The notes below the pieces were generated by a model, which saw nothing but the letters and a program-made list of their open reading frames with translations, was not told the origin of the DNA and made no database searches. The position numbers and the translations under genes are program-made. A stretch of DNA of 64,000 bases from contig JAKNDB010000068.1 of NCBI GenBank assembly GCA_024305405.1, forward strand, positions 5,695,501 through 5,759,500. The letters run 5' to 3'. The DNA comes from Dirofilaria immitis (Eukaryota > Nematoda > Chromadorea > Rhabditida > Onchocercidae). Shown piece by piece: positions 13,225 through 26,900 of the stretch (within the stretch, counting starts at the first letter, position 1; each line of letters begins with the position of its first letter).

Positions 13225-14358
13225 TGACCTCTCCAAATGCTCCTTCACCAAGTTTTTTGATCATTTTCACTTGCTCTTTTTTAAAAGCCAATTGGGCCTT
13301 GGAATTCCTTTTTTAAAATTATTTGACTATTCTGTGATAGAGGCATTTTTGTTAATAAATGCCAAGTAATCAATTCGGCAATCGATTTTTTCTAGAAATC
13401 TTCTATAATTAATGATAGAATTCAAATATTTTCCAAACTATATTATGTGCTTAAATTTATTCGTGTAGAATATTTCGGTTTATTTATCTGATTAGTTTAG
13501 GAATTTTGCAACGTCTTTTTAAACACATAAATATGAAATGTTAGCGAAACATCGGAATGTATTTGAGAAAGGAAAATGTATCCAACGATATTAAAATTGA
13601 TAGATGAAAAATTACTGAGAAATTTTGCTAGAAAATTTCTCTATGTTAAAATGATTTTATTAGATAAAAATAGGAACATTTTCATCAAACGACACCGGCG
13701 ATAAATGAAAAATTACAGCGAGGTTTTTTCTAATATTTTTTGACAAATAATCAAAATCAATAAAGAAAATGAACATTTTCAAAAATGAACATTTATTATA
13801 AAAATTCTTGCTTATTAATTAATTCCTAACATCAATTTTGAAAATTTTTTTAACATATATTTCCTTGAAAATTTTTATTATTTGCGACACTGTCAACACA
13901 TCAACATTTTAATGCCAGCAATTAAAACTGTTTATTTATTTTTATTTATTAAACCTATCAATTTAATATATGCCAAAAATATATACCTTATTTTTTTCAA
14001 TATAAATTTCACCATTTGCATTTTTATTAATAATGAAATGTTTTATCCCTTTATTCGTGCGTACATCAAGTGATAAAGTTATCGTATCTGAAAATTTTGA
14101 ATTTGTTAAAAATTTTCAAACTATCAAAGTTTCATTTAACTTAAAATGATTCTCCTTTAATAAAACAATAAATGAGATATGAAAAAAAGGGATTAAAGAA
14201 GAATGCAAAATATAGAGTAAATTTACTTTACTCAGAAAATTGAAACCTTTCCAATTAGTTTTTCTTATTAGAAAATCACCATCGTTTTTCAATATTGGTT
14301 CAATGTCTTGTTTAGCCAAAAAGCCGTGATAATATTTTTCAATTTGATTTTGATCCAT
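13225..14358 (-). pseudogene. Truncated copy of the SH2 kinase (SH2 plus glycine loop only)
   Basis: Starts at the same ATG (14358) as the complete gene and contains the SH2 exons, the linker exon (SIAELITWHL) and the start of the kinase domain (GEGAFGEV near 13235). The copy is cut in the following intron at 12894, so every catalytic motif (VAIK, HRD, DFG, APE) is missing. It shares the same two frame breaks in the linker exon as the full gene. Arm 2 has one fewer T in the intron-1 homopolymer. If transcribed, it could only yield an SH2-only protein or a fusion with the minus-strand tract at 12893-11540. Confidence 0.8.
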
Positions 14359-15438
14359 TCAAATGTTTATAATGCTCGGCAGGTATTATTGATTAATCAT
14401 GGAAAGTATCATTAATTTATGACAGTTTTATCATTTGTGTATAAAAATATTAACTAGCTTGTAAAAGAAAATTTGCTTGTAGTGACCAAAACAAAAGACT
14501 AATTTATCTTTATTTTGATCGCGTGAAAAATCAACCGTTCACCTAAATGACTGATTTATTTTTGATATAGCAAATAATTTTAAAAACGATTTGGAAAAAA
14601 ATTTGAATTTGAAAAATTAAAAAAATCGAATTTCTGCCTTTATTCAATTAACTTTTCATTCATTCATACTGAACACATAAACAATATCAATCAAATCAAA
14701 TCAAAACAGTACTTTTATTAATTATGTGTATATCACCGGACAAATTTATATCACAATGAGCACAAAAATCACCATAAAAAGTCATTTAAAAAAGACACAT
14801 TAAAAAATAACATGGAAGTTAGGAAAATAATAAAAAGCCAAATTAATTTATAGATTAAAATGGATCAGCTAAATGATGAAAATCATGAATCTTTAAGAAA
14901 TAAATGGATGATATATAATATTAAGCAATCATCACATATTGTTCACGATATGATTCAAATGAAATAGAATAAAAAATGTATTTCGATTTATGGACTAATA
15001 ATAATAAATAAACTTTCTGCACCATCAATCAGTAATTCCCTAATTTTGCTGTTTAATTCCTATTTTTATCTATCATTTTGCTAGAAGAATTTATACGATG
15101 CTACTTATATGCTTGAAGTGAACAGAAGGGAAAAAATATGAAACATTAAATATGAAATAATGAAATAACAAAATAAAAAATTTTTCCAAATAAATCCACT
15201 TAGAGTGCAATAAATTAAGCTTTGAAAATATAAAAATAATTTGAAAAATCCCTATGCTTCAAAATTAAATTAAACTAATAAATCAAATCACTAAATCAAA
15301 ACCTAAACATGAAACCGTACAGTACGGAATGCAAAATATTATTATAAACAAAACCTGTACTGTGTAATTCAAAGATATATAAGAGCACTATAAAATATCA
15401 GGCACTTCTAGGAATTTGTATTTTTATAATAATGCATC

Positions 15439-16292
15439 TTAATTATTTTTTGCAGTGTCAGAAACTATTCGCATTTCTTGTTTCATTTTCAGAATCATCG
15501 ATGGCGGTACACGAAATGCGAAGCACTTCAAAACATCGACCAGATATCTAAAAAAATCACATCAGAATAAGAGTTAGATTCAGTTATCTCTTTCTTTATT
15601 TCTTATAAACAACTTATTTCTTCATCTGAAAATAAATTGTCATTGTGTGAACAACAGTAAGATAAAGTAAATCGACAAGTTTGGAAAGCCTGATTCAAAT
15701 TCAAATTTAACGAAATCAAAATGAAATTCAATCATTACTACAAATAGCTCGCGTGTACACATAAAAATGCAAGCTCCTAGAAGGAAAAAATTTCCACTCA
15801 ATAAATCCATCAGAATTATTAGGAACTTTTATGTTTACGGTATTACTATATAGATAGTAACTAAAAACTAAAAATAATTAGAATCTGATCTCGCGAATAT
15901 TTTTCTTCGATTAAAACTTATTTCGAATCTTTTGATGAAATTATTTGAAAAGATCTTGAAAATATTTAAAAAGCCAAAGTTCATTGCTTGATTTGAAATC
16001 TCGATAACAAGGCATAACAATTATCTCTTGCCCAAAAAATATTTTTTTTTAAATTTATCACAGTTTATTTTCCTTGTCGCTATAAAATGCTTATTATGAA
16101 TTGGCTGAAGCAAATAATTTTTATAAAATTAAGAAAAAATTTGTTGTATATGTATATATTGACTAACGAAAGTCCTTCTGCATTAGCAATTTCAGCAGCA
16201 TCATTCAACAGCAACAAGTAAATTTCGCCACTTAATCGATTTGTGAATCGATTTTTGATTAGCCATTTTCGATCCATTTCATCACTATTATA
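15439..16292 (-). pseudogene. Partial copy of the last two DNTTIP1-like exons
   Basis: Exon copies at 16292-16164 (YNSDEMDRKWL) and 15547-15439 (FAFRVPPSMILKMKQEM, stop) are identical to 5111-5239 and 5856-5964. The upstream exons, including the AT-hook, are absent, because the arm ends at about 16543, inside what would be the preceding intron. It has no plausible start codon context and is presumably non-functional. Confidence 0.85.
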
Positions 16293-16664
16293 CTATATTT
16301 AAGAAGTTTAAATGTAAAACTGATCGCAGAAGAATCATTTGAAAATATATTCCGGGAAAAATATTGCATTTTCAATTAATCTAAAATCTCTTATATATAT
16401 TCTAATTTATACAATCTGGCATTAACGGGTAGCTATACATATACTTATTTATTTGCAGAATAATAGATTAAAAATATATCATTATGGACGAACATAAAAA
16501 TCAAATTGTTTTTGATTCTCTTGATTAAAGAAATACGTGTTAAATACCTTAATCGTATCACTCCGCTATCTCGTATTTAACTATCGCATCATTACTATGT
16601 TGCTTTGCTAATCGTAATATTTATATACTGCAACGTTACCGTACTGAATAACTACTATAACTCT

Positions 16665-17290
16665 GCAAGGCGTCAGCCATCGATATGTTGATAATAGTTG
16701 TCATTTGAAATTTTATCTATATGTTATTTGATAATATATATTATATAAATTAGTAAAATTTATGTTTCTTCTACTTAGATATCAATAAATTCGAATACTT
16801 AATGGAATGAAGACTATTCAGTTTATAATTTCTGAATGTAACTCCCCGAAGAAAGAATATAATGCAAATGCATAAAATTGTAGTTTCAGTGATTAAAATT
16901 AAAAAAATAAATACTAAGATGTGCTGCTTATACAATTCATTATTAATGATATTGATGAGGTTTTCAATCATCCCATATAGACAATATTAGGACGAAAGAA
17001 TGAAAAAAGCAAAATATTGAAAAATTCTGGAAAATTTTAAAATATCGAAAGAAAATCAACAATATCTTTTGCGATTTAATTATGAATTGGTTAATCAGAG
17101 TTGAATTTGATTGCTTTCAAAGGAAGAAATATTAATCAAATGCCAGCTAAAATGAATAGTAAAGATCGTGCTGATGATATTTTCATGAAAATTTTCAACA
17201 AATGAGTACATTATAAGTTGATGATTAATTGGAGAAATTGTCATTTCGATTTGTCATCATCATCAATTTTTATCAGTCACAACGAATTAA
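16665..17290. repeat. Diverged direct duplication, block A' (copy outside arm 2)
   Basis: Partner of 3340-3960, same orientation. Similarity starts about 120 bp outside the outer boundary of inverted repeat arm 2. A 72-codon ATG frame (17298-17516, starting MDFIGQW) follows; it has no recognised domain and is not called as a gene. Confidence 0.6.
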
Positions 17291-20094
17291 ATCAAAAATG
17301 GATTTTATAGGACAATGGATGATAATTATCCCTAGTTATCAGATAAAAAGAACTTTTAAAGCATTTACAAATCCAAAATTGGACGAAAAATTGTCACTGA
17401 ATTTTGACAGAATCATTGACAATACCTTTAATGAGCATTTTGGAAAAAAACATGTAACTGATTTCCATACACCGCATATTCAATATTTCATACTTGATAA
17501 GGTGAACAAATGCTAAAAAGTTTTATTTCATTTATTAAGAGAGAGAAATGTACGAATGTATTTTGATTTTGCTGATATCACTTCTACAGACATTTCAATA
17601 ATTTTTTACAAAAGAAATACTTCCAAAATCAAACAAAATGAGTAAAATGTCTTGCAGAAGTTCATATTTGAAATTGTGCAAATTTTTAAGCAAAATTATT
17701 TGTTATTAAAAGGATAATAATAATTATCTTTTATAGTTCTTAACTATTTAATGATATGTTCAAATTCACGCTTAGAATAGCTTGAAAGTTATAACTAACA
17801 AGAAAATATTAGGTGTAATTATCGGATGAAATCCATTTTTTGTTCTGAGAAAAAATCTAATTGTAAAAAAAGCAGTGCTGTATTTTCCCTATCCATCAAT
17901 TTTTTTATTTAAACATATATTAAAGATAAATTTATTTCAAATTATCATTTACTCCTATCATTTGTAATCAATGTCATTTAAATTATTCATAAACTCATTA
18001 CAATCAATGTAATCTAATCATTTTCACTTTTTCTATCCGTCGTATATATATTTATGCAAGCAATTTAAACATATCTTAACATTGGATAACTTATGTACCG
18101 TATACTCATTTCTGTATATTCTGAAGGAAAAAAAAATGGAGCAATTGAAGCGTAAAAGATTTTGCGAAAAGAGAAAACAAGAAGAAAAGAGGAAAAAAGG
18201 TAAATAAAATGCAATTATGAAAATTTTTTGTGATTAAGAGAAATGTAAAAAGGCGAGAAAACAAAATGCAATAGAATATTTAAATTTATTTATTGTTTTT
18301 TAAAATAAACAAAAAATTGTGGAATGAATGAAAATATTACAAATGACAAAATTAATAATGAAAATATTTGATGAGAAAAAGAAAATATTATAGATGGAGT
18401 AATTTTTCCTAAATTTTTCTACGCTAATTTGAGAAAAAGAAATTCATATATATATATATATATAAGATTGCTTCAAAAACATATATAATAATCTTCCGGT
18501 TGTTAAGATTTTAAGATTTTTCTTTTTTTTTTGCAAACATTATGTATTTAATAGATAGGTTTTCTGAATTTTCGCATGTATTTAGTAATAATTATTTATA
18601 TTCATAGCCTTTCTCGATATCATAAACACTTTACATGATCCTTTAATATGGGTGAAGAATTGGTACGTAGTATTAAAAGTAAGTTTAAATTTTTTTATGC
18701 TTAAATTTTTAGTTATTTTTAGCATTAATAAATGAAAATTAAAAGATATAATTCAATATTGTATTAATGAAAGGAAAAATGAGATTAATTGCAAAAGTAT
18801 TCTGAATTGTTATGATACCATAACATAGCTAATTTTATTTAATTGTATTTTTGGAAATGTTCTAATTCATCATTCTAAAATCCTCTTATCAATATCAACA
18901 GTAGCGAAATAAATAGATTAACAGAAAATGACATGAAATTATTTATCATGCTGTATCATTTCTCAAATAATTTATACACATATTTACAGTACTATGTTTA
19001 ATAATTTAAAGACTCTATTTCAAGATGTATGACAGTTATAGTATTTTAAATAATGTTTTAAAAAATTTGTAGATAGTATTGTCATAAGTAAAGAATGATG
19101 ATAAAAGAATATAAATTTGTAGATAGTATTGTCATACGTAAAGAGTGTTGATAAAAAATGCAAATTATGATTGGTATTTTTATTTAAAAATAATCTCAGT
19201 TAATGAAATTTTTGCAAATAAAAAACACAAGGAAAGATAAAGTGATGAGCAAAAATCTTCATGGGTACAATATATTTCATATTATAATGTATCAATTTTT
19301 TGGATAATTTCCTTTCAAACTTCTATTCCTAACTTTAAGATATTTTTTTAAAGATCTAAAAGCAATAAGCCTAATTAATGAAACGGATGAATTTAATGAT
19401 TGTTGCTATGCATCATTTTATCAGGGAAACTATAAACATGATTTATCGTATTCAGAAAGTAATCCAAAAATTTACATTATGTATCATATTTTAATAAATC
19501 TATATAATTATCAAAATATTTATTAAAAGAATTATATAAAACTAACCAATAATAATTCGTGCAAATAAAAATAATTTTAATTCATTTAATATTAAATTCA
19601 GTGTAAGAACATGTCATTACTAATCTTTAATTAGCATTTTCTGTCAATTTTTGCATTTCAAATTATGAGAGAATTCATTCCAAATAAAAATGAAAATGAA
19701 AGAACTGATTCTATCAGGAAAATATTATGATTTTAATTCTTTGTAACAGATTAAATTAATTGCTAAAAGTTTTTAGATAAATTAATAAAATTCTGACAAT
19801 AAATTTAAATGTTCATAGACGATTGATATGATAAATATTATTTCATAATGATCGATTATTAATTATCTTATAATAATTAGCTCGCTGTATTAAATCCTTG
19901 AAAAATTCTAACAAATCGGAGTTTAATTTTAGTCTTACATATGGTTTTATATATTAGAACTTTTCTTAGACTTGTTTACAGTAACTCAGTATACCGTCAA
20001 AAATTTTGTTTCATTTACCGTAATCCTCATTCATCTTATTTATAATATTTTTTTATTTTTAAAAACATATTATCGTGAATTTTCTCGATGCTCG
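17291..20094. other. Mostly unassigned region with a few exon-like blocks
   Basis: No gene could be assembled. Exon-like pieces on the plus strand are a Lys/Arg-rich start at 18136 (MEQLKRKRFCEKRKQEEKRK, then a GTAAAT donor), a block near 18606-18678 (FLDIINTLHDPLIWVKNWYV, then GTAAGT) and one near 19354-19460 (ISLINETDEFNDCCYASFY). They could be 5' exons of the transporter gene downstream or remnants of an old duplication. A TA microsatellite lies at about 18446-18463. Confidence 0.35.
19063..19158. repeat. 50-bp tandem duplication
   Basis: Two copies (19063-19112 and from 19113) beginning AAATTTGTAGATAGTATTGT, with a few substitutions in the second half. It is too short and too AT-rich to assign to an element family. 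Confidence 0.85.
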
Positions 20095-20345
20095 TTTAGT
20101 AGATAAATAAATATGATAATGATTTATTGATGGAAGAAGATTCATTCATTGCATATATTATAAAATTAGACATTTATCTAAAAATACTCAAGTCGAGGTG
20201 ACAATTATCCTGAAAATATTATTAACGAGATAGATTACCAAGTTTTTTTTTCATTATTGCTCAATTGAAAAATTGCTCCTAGAATTATCTTCTTCGAAAG
20301 TTTTTGAACGATGATTGATCGTTTTCATCGATCTATTGTATTCTG
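20095..20345. repeat. Diverged direct duplication, block B' (upstream of transporter)
   Basis: Partner of 11455-11705, same orientation. It lies about 640 bp upstream of the transporter start codon. The minus-strand reading keeps the aligned TAA stop seen in the other copy but is otherwise broken. Confidence 0.55.
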
Positions 20346-20983
20346 ACTCTTTTTGATCGTGCTACTTATGCCGATCGCTCATTCTGAGAATTTTTTTGCC
20401 CGGTAAGGATTCCTGTTCATTGTGATGGTTATGATCATTCCGATCGTTTCTTTTAGACGGATATTTCTGATTGATTCTAACTCTTTTTATAGTGAAAATT
20501 AATTCATTATAAATCAATCCTAGCGCAGTTCAAAATATGGATATTTTTACCGTAATACTTCTATTATGTAAATATTCTTCGATTATTTCATCATAGTCGT
20601 ATTCTATAAAATATTTCAATATTTTCAATAGTTATTAAATAAATATTCGCATTAAATATTCAATAATAAGCACGCCAATACAAAATTATATTCATTTGCG
20701 ACTACTGAATACATATAAATAAATATTTTACACTACTAAATATTTACTGAATATTTGATTATTAATTATTGATATTTAATGTATTCGTTAAAATATATAT
20801 TAATGCTCGCTTTCTGTTTTCATTAATATAATAATAAATTTGAGCTATAATATGAAGCAAAAAATTGAGAAATATAACATTGAATAGTAACCAAATAAAA
20901 GTTTGCTATTCCAAAAACAAGCAAAATAATTCTTAGAAAGCGAACAGCGATTGTTATTGAACGATACAATTGATGATATAAGA

Positions 20984-23900
20984 ATGCAGGAAATGATAAG
21001 ATATAAAAAAAGTGAAGATAAGCAGAAGATACGAAAGCAACAGTTGCAAGATGAGCCAAGAGAGACTTGGACCAGAAAAGCAGATTTTCTCTTATCTGTA
21101 GTTGGTTTCGCTGTCGATTTGGCCAATGTTTGGCGTTTTCCATATTTGTGCTTCAAAAATGGTGGAGGTTTGTTTTTGAGGAAAAAAAATAATTATATAA
21201 AACAAAATTTTGTACAAATTATCCAATCTTTATAAGCAAACCACTCTTAAGCTTAATGCTTAAGGATTAATTTTTAAACCACTGGGGAATAAATTATTAA
21301 AAAAGAAAATATTTCGATAAAACCGATGAAATGTTTATTCGTAAAAACAATTAATTATGTAAATTTATTCAGTCAGCTATTTTAGGAGCTTTTTAATACC
21401 ATATATATTAATGGTACTTTTTGCCGGTATACCATTATTTTATATGGAATTAGCGCTTAGCCAATATTACAGAAAAGGAGCAGTTACTACTTGGGGCCAG
21501 ATTTGCCCACTTTTCAAAGGTCTAGGTTCTCCTCAAATTTTTAGATTTTCAAAAATATAGTTGTATTGGACAAAAATCACGAAGTTAATCTTTCTTTTGC
21601 TTTGATTAACAATTGGATCAATTATTTAGTGATAAAAAGTGATAAATGGCTAGATAAATTTTTTTTTTTAATAAGAAATGGTGATAAATGGTAAAATAAA
21701 ACATAGTAATAATAAAAGCAGATAGAAATTGATTAAATGAATATCAGTTGAGAAAATGATAAATAATCAGATGAAGTAATGAATGATAAAAATATTAAAG
21801 TATAAGGTGCATTTAACTGGTGTATTTCAGGAATAGGTTATTGTGTAATAATAATAGCATTTTATACGGATTTCTTTTATAATGTGATTATTGCTTGGGC
21901 TTTACATTTCTTCCTAAAATCATTCACGACCCATTTACCATGGACATCATGCGAGAATGAATACAATAGCATCATATGTTATGAGCCAAGGTTATCATTA
22001 TCATTAATACTTATCATCATAGCATGCCAGAATGAAGACTATCAATTTATTATAGCTAATCAAAATATTCATGCATGATATTATTGATTATTAAAGACAT
22101 CAATGATGAATTTTCAAGTGAAAAATTTTTTTAATAATTTAAAATATATTACCAAATTTATTGCATATTATTAAATCATAACTTTAATAAAAAGCGTCAG
22201 AATAATTTTGTTTCATTTTTCTTCTTATTACTCAAAAATTTAAAGTTTTATTATACATTTTTAGTAAATTTAATTTTTGACTTTTCAGTTGGAATGATGG
22301 TAAAAATAGCGAATGTATTCAACCATTAAATAAGTCTGATATAGGCCTTATATCTGCTGCTGAGGAATATTTCTAGTAAATTGTTTTCGAATTCATAAAT
22401 AAGAAATATTCTTGAATATTCAACAAAAAAATTTTTTTCCAACTTATCACTACTATTTTATTGATTATTATCATTGAACTATTATCGGTATTGCCCAGCA
22501 TTAATAAGTTTGATAATTATTATTCCTTTATTCCTTTGCTCTCTTTTTATCAGGTTATTAATAATTATTACTAGTATCACCTTTGCCTTCCTTACCGTAG
22601 CTAATATTAAGCTTTCATTACTATTTTTACTAATGAACAATCATTTATTATCATTATGATCAATTAGAAAAAGCAAATTCAATGAATCATATCTAATTTT
22701 ATTTGTAGCAAAGAATTTCTTGGCTTGCATATACCAGGTGCAGCAAATTCATCGGTTGCACATTCATTAAGCAATCTTGGCCCACTTAACTGGGAGATAT
22801 TATTTTGTCTCCTACTTGTATATATCATTTGTTACTTTTCTCTTTGGAAAGGTATTAAAATGAGTGGAAAGGTTAGTTTCAATTTTCAATAAAATTTTGT
22901 ATGCACATATATACATGATATATGTGTATGTGCGAAATGTCGTAAGATTGTTTTGAAGTATGATAAATGGTAAATATTAAAATTCCGGAAATACGATAAA
23001 GAATTCATGCATTATGATTAAAGATTATTTAAATTTCTAATCAAAACAGAAAATTATGCTCAAAAATTTTATTCTGTTTTTCTCATTTATCTTTAATCAT
23101 AATATTTCAAAGATAAAAAATTAATCTATAAAAGTCAGTTTAATTTGTATAATTTAAAACAATATTTCTATCATTTTTTCAGCAACCAATAATACTAGTG
23201 ATAATTATAATAGTGATAATATTGATAATAATAATAATAGTAGTAAACATTGAACTATGACAGATAGTATGGTTTACGGCAATATTTCCATATGTTGTTC
23301 TATTAATACTCTTTATTCGTGGTATTACTTTACCGGGAGCTGAAAAAGGCATCAAATATTATATTGAGCCAAATCTCGAGATGTTAACAGTTCCAAGCGT
23401 ATGGCAAGATGCTGCAATTCAGGTACCAAATTTTCATTTAACAACATTAGTTTTAGGTTTTTCATATCGTGAAAAATTTTTATATGCTAAAAATTAAATT
23501 TTTTCAGAATGAATTTAATATCAAAATATTTGTTGTTTCAAGTTAATTTGATGTTGTTTCAAATTAATGAAGCATTTATTTATTATTATAATATATATGA
23601 ATCAGCACTTAAATTTATTATATAAACAACATATGTGGAATTAGATATTTCATTACTTTAATTCTGCGAGTATTATCATAATTAATATTGCTACAATAGG
23701 CTTTCTTTTTAATTTCAATAAAATTAACTATAGTGATATTACTGTAACTAATACTACAGTTGTCAGTTTATTAGAATTTCGATCAAGCTGTTACAATAAA
23801 ATAATGAATTCAGGTTTTCTTTTCACTGGGTCCAGGATTTGGAGTCTTGATGGCTTATTCATCATATAATGAATTTCATAACAACGTTTATCAGTGAGTT

Positions 23901-26900
23901 TCGTCCTGGAATCAGCAATTTAACTATTATAATTAATTATATGAATATAAGAAAAATTTCAAAAGACATGATATCGACTAATTTGTCGAAATTATTAACT
24001 GTATTATTTAAAATTTAGTAGAATCATAATCAGTCTTTTTAGATGCCGTATAATTGTAATAAATGTGAATTTAAAATCTGACAAAATTTTAATTAATTAA
24101 TCGATTGTGTCTTTTTTATATTTAATTAATTAGTTAAATGTGTAAAAGTATTTTTCTTTCTGCTTTTTATTTAAAATATGCTATCATCCTTAACACAAAT
24201 TAATTTTTAATTATAATTAATTTTTTTTCAAATAATTTTGCACGAATTTACGTGGGACTTCTTCATTTTATTATAGTTAATTGGATTAAAATAACTTGAA
24301 CCACTTAATAAATTTAGTTTAATTTATTTTCATAGAAAATTATTACTGACAAATAGAATTAATTTTCTTTAATTGAATCTTTCCTTTATTTTTTATTCAC
24401 TTTCTTATAAATAAGAATGAAAAGATTGAATTATTTAATCAAATTATCTCTATTGAAATGTAATAAAACTAGCATAATGGAGCAGATTAAAGTTATTGTG
24501 ATTAAATAATTATTAATTTTAGTGATGCATTAATAACAAGTACAATTAATTGCGCAACAAGTTTTCTGGCCGGTTTTGTCATCTTTTCGGTAAAATCTTC
24601 ATTTTCACTCTTCTCTTTGATTTCAATAATATGATTTTCAGTTTTATGATATTTCCTTTTGACTTAAATAATATATTTTTGCATTTTCATGTACTCGGTT
24701 ATATGTCATGCAAAAGTGGTAGACCAATACAAGATGTAGCTCAGGTAAACTATTTTATTAGTAAAATTTCTTTTAAATACAATAATATAAAATATGTAGT
24801 TATATAAATGATTAATTATATTTAGTTGCTTATCATATTTATCTTAAAATTATATCTTGCTTCAGTTATTTTTTTATCAATAATTATAACATTTGCTTAA
24901 TTTAATCAATAAATTAATTTAAGGTAATTTTAGGAAGGCCCAGGACTTGTATTTGTTGTTTATCCGGAAGCGTTAGCAACTATGCCAGGTGCATCAGTAT
25001 TTTCCATAATTTTTTTCTCATGCTTCTTACACTTGGATTAGATAGTTCAGTAAGTTTATTTTCGAAAATTTATTTGTGATAAATTTTAAAATATATGATA
25101 AATTGATAATCCTATAAATATTATATGTTATCACATTTTTGTCTTTTATCTCAAGTTTTTAGCTTAAAGAATGATTCATTCTAATTGATAATGATAATAA
25201 TTAGTCAAAAAATTTTTTTATAGATAACAGAAGCGACAAATAAAAATAGCATAAAATAGAAAACATATTGGTAATGTAAATTAATAAATTCTTCAAAATT
25301 AAATACTAGAAATGAAATTATTAAATAGAAAATTTAGTTTGGCGGTTCTGAAGCAATAATCACTGCATTAAGCGATGAATTTCCGTTGTTAAAACGTCAT
25401 CGAGAATATTTTGTTGCAATATTATTTAGTTTTTATATGCTTATTGGAATTGCTATATGTACTAAGGTAATTTTCCACTTTTTCTTTTTTCTAACAGCTT
25501 ATCTATTTGCATAACTCATATGACTGATAGCAATCTATTATCAATTATTAACGATCATTTTACTAATAACGATCAATTATTATTATCACCTGCTACTAAT
25601 AACGATCAATTGATGATCATTATAATTAGATGCAATAAATATTTAGTGCATTGTACCGGCGCATATTTATTTCTTACGTATTAGCTGGTGATGAAATATA
25701 ATTAATTCATTTTTTCATTTCTAATTTAACAAATAAGAAATTTAATGTTTTAATGATTAATATAAATTAACGGCAGTTTGTTTAGGGTGGTATTTTAATT
25801 ATGGAATGGTTAATTGTTTACGGTACTTCCTGGAGTCTTCTAATTGCGGTATTCTGGGAAGCAATTGTCATTTCATTCATTTATGGTCAGATTATATTTA
25901 ATACTTCAAGTTTAATGCATTAATCATTCTAATGACCAAAGAGGTCATTTACTATAATGATTTCTAGTAGCTTGTTATCAAAGATAAAAAAATAAACAGA
26001 TAAATTACATATTACATACTTTTTAAACAAAAGGAAAACTTAGCCAATCAATATTTAATAATTTTATTAGTGCGAAAAATTATCATAATTAAAATTTTGA
26101 TTAAATGATACATTCATTATATAAAATCTGTTATCCTTAACATCCGGAATGAAATTTATTTGATTGCCACGGATTTATTGTAATAAATTTGTAATCATCT
26201 TAATAATAATTCATAATTTTGTCAAATTAATATTACCAGGAATAAACAATTTTGCAAGGAATTTAAAAGAAATGTTGGGTTTTGAACCAGGATATTATTG
26301 GCGTCTCTGTTGGACCATTGGTGCACCAATTTTTTACTGGTTAAAACTTTCAAAATCTACTTATTTGATTATTGATATAACGCGAATTAATTCTAATATG
26401 TTGCCAAATTTTTGTAAAATTATTTCAAACATTATTTAATTTTAATTTCCTAATTTTAATTTTTAATTTTACCAAACTTTTAGAGTACCATAATTAGTTA
26501 TTTCACTACTTACGAACCATTGAAGTACCAAGATTTTGTTTATCCTCAAATAGCCAATATTCTTGGTTTTCTGTTTTCTTTCTCATCTATCTCAGCTATT
26601 TTCATCGTTGGCTTCTACAAACTTTACATCGAAGAGGGCGATACTTTCATTATGGCACGTATTTCTCCAAATCATTTTCTCTATGCTCATTTATTCATTT
26701 AATTAAATAATGAAACAACTGAATTACCATATATTTAAGTAAATTATGCTGATTAAGTAACTAATCGTTACAAATAATTAATTAAATAATATTTATTTTA
26801 TGCAAAGTACTCACAGAATCTTTGAAATTATATTTATCGTCGAATTTCAGAACTTAACAACAAAATAAGCAAAATTTCTTTTACTGCAACCACAAGAATC

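Larger units (their letters stand above)
12894..16543 (-). repeat. Large inverted repeat, arm 2
   Basis: Reverse-complement partner of 4861-8510, separated from it by a 4383-bp single-copy spacer. It carries, on the minus strand, a copy of the two last DNTTIP1-like exons and the 5' half of the SH2 kinase. The outer end dissolves into unrelated sequence near 16543, and 120 bp further out the old duplicated block A' begins. Confidence 0.93.

Noticed and set aside
17298..17516. 72-codon frame MDFIGQW... as a fatty-acid-binding protein
   Set aside because: Only the first few residues recall the F-x-G-x-W start of that family; the remainder does not fit and it overlaps a duplicated block.
20823..21156. 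Two overlapping minus-strand frames of 103-106 codons
   Set aside because: They are exact antisense shadows of the first transporter exon ([15 protein letters not shown]), and at least one lacks independent support.
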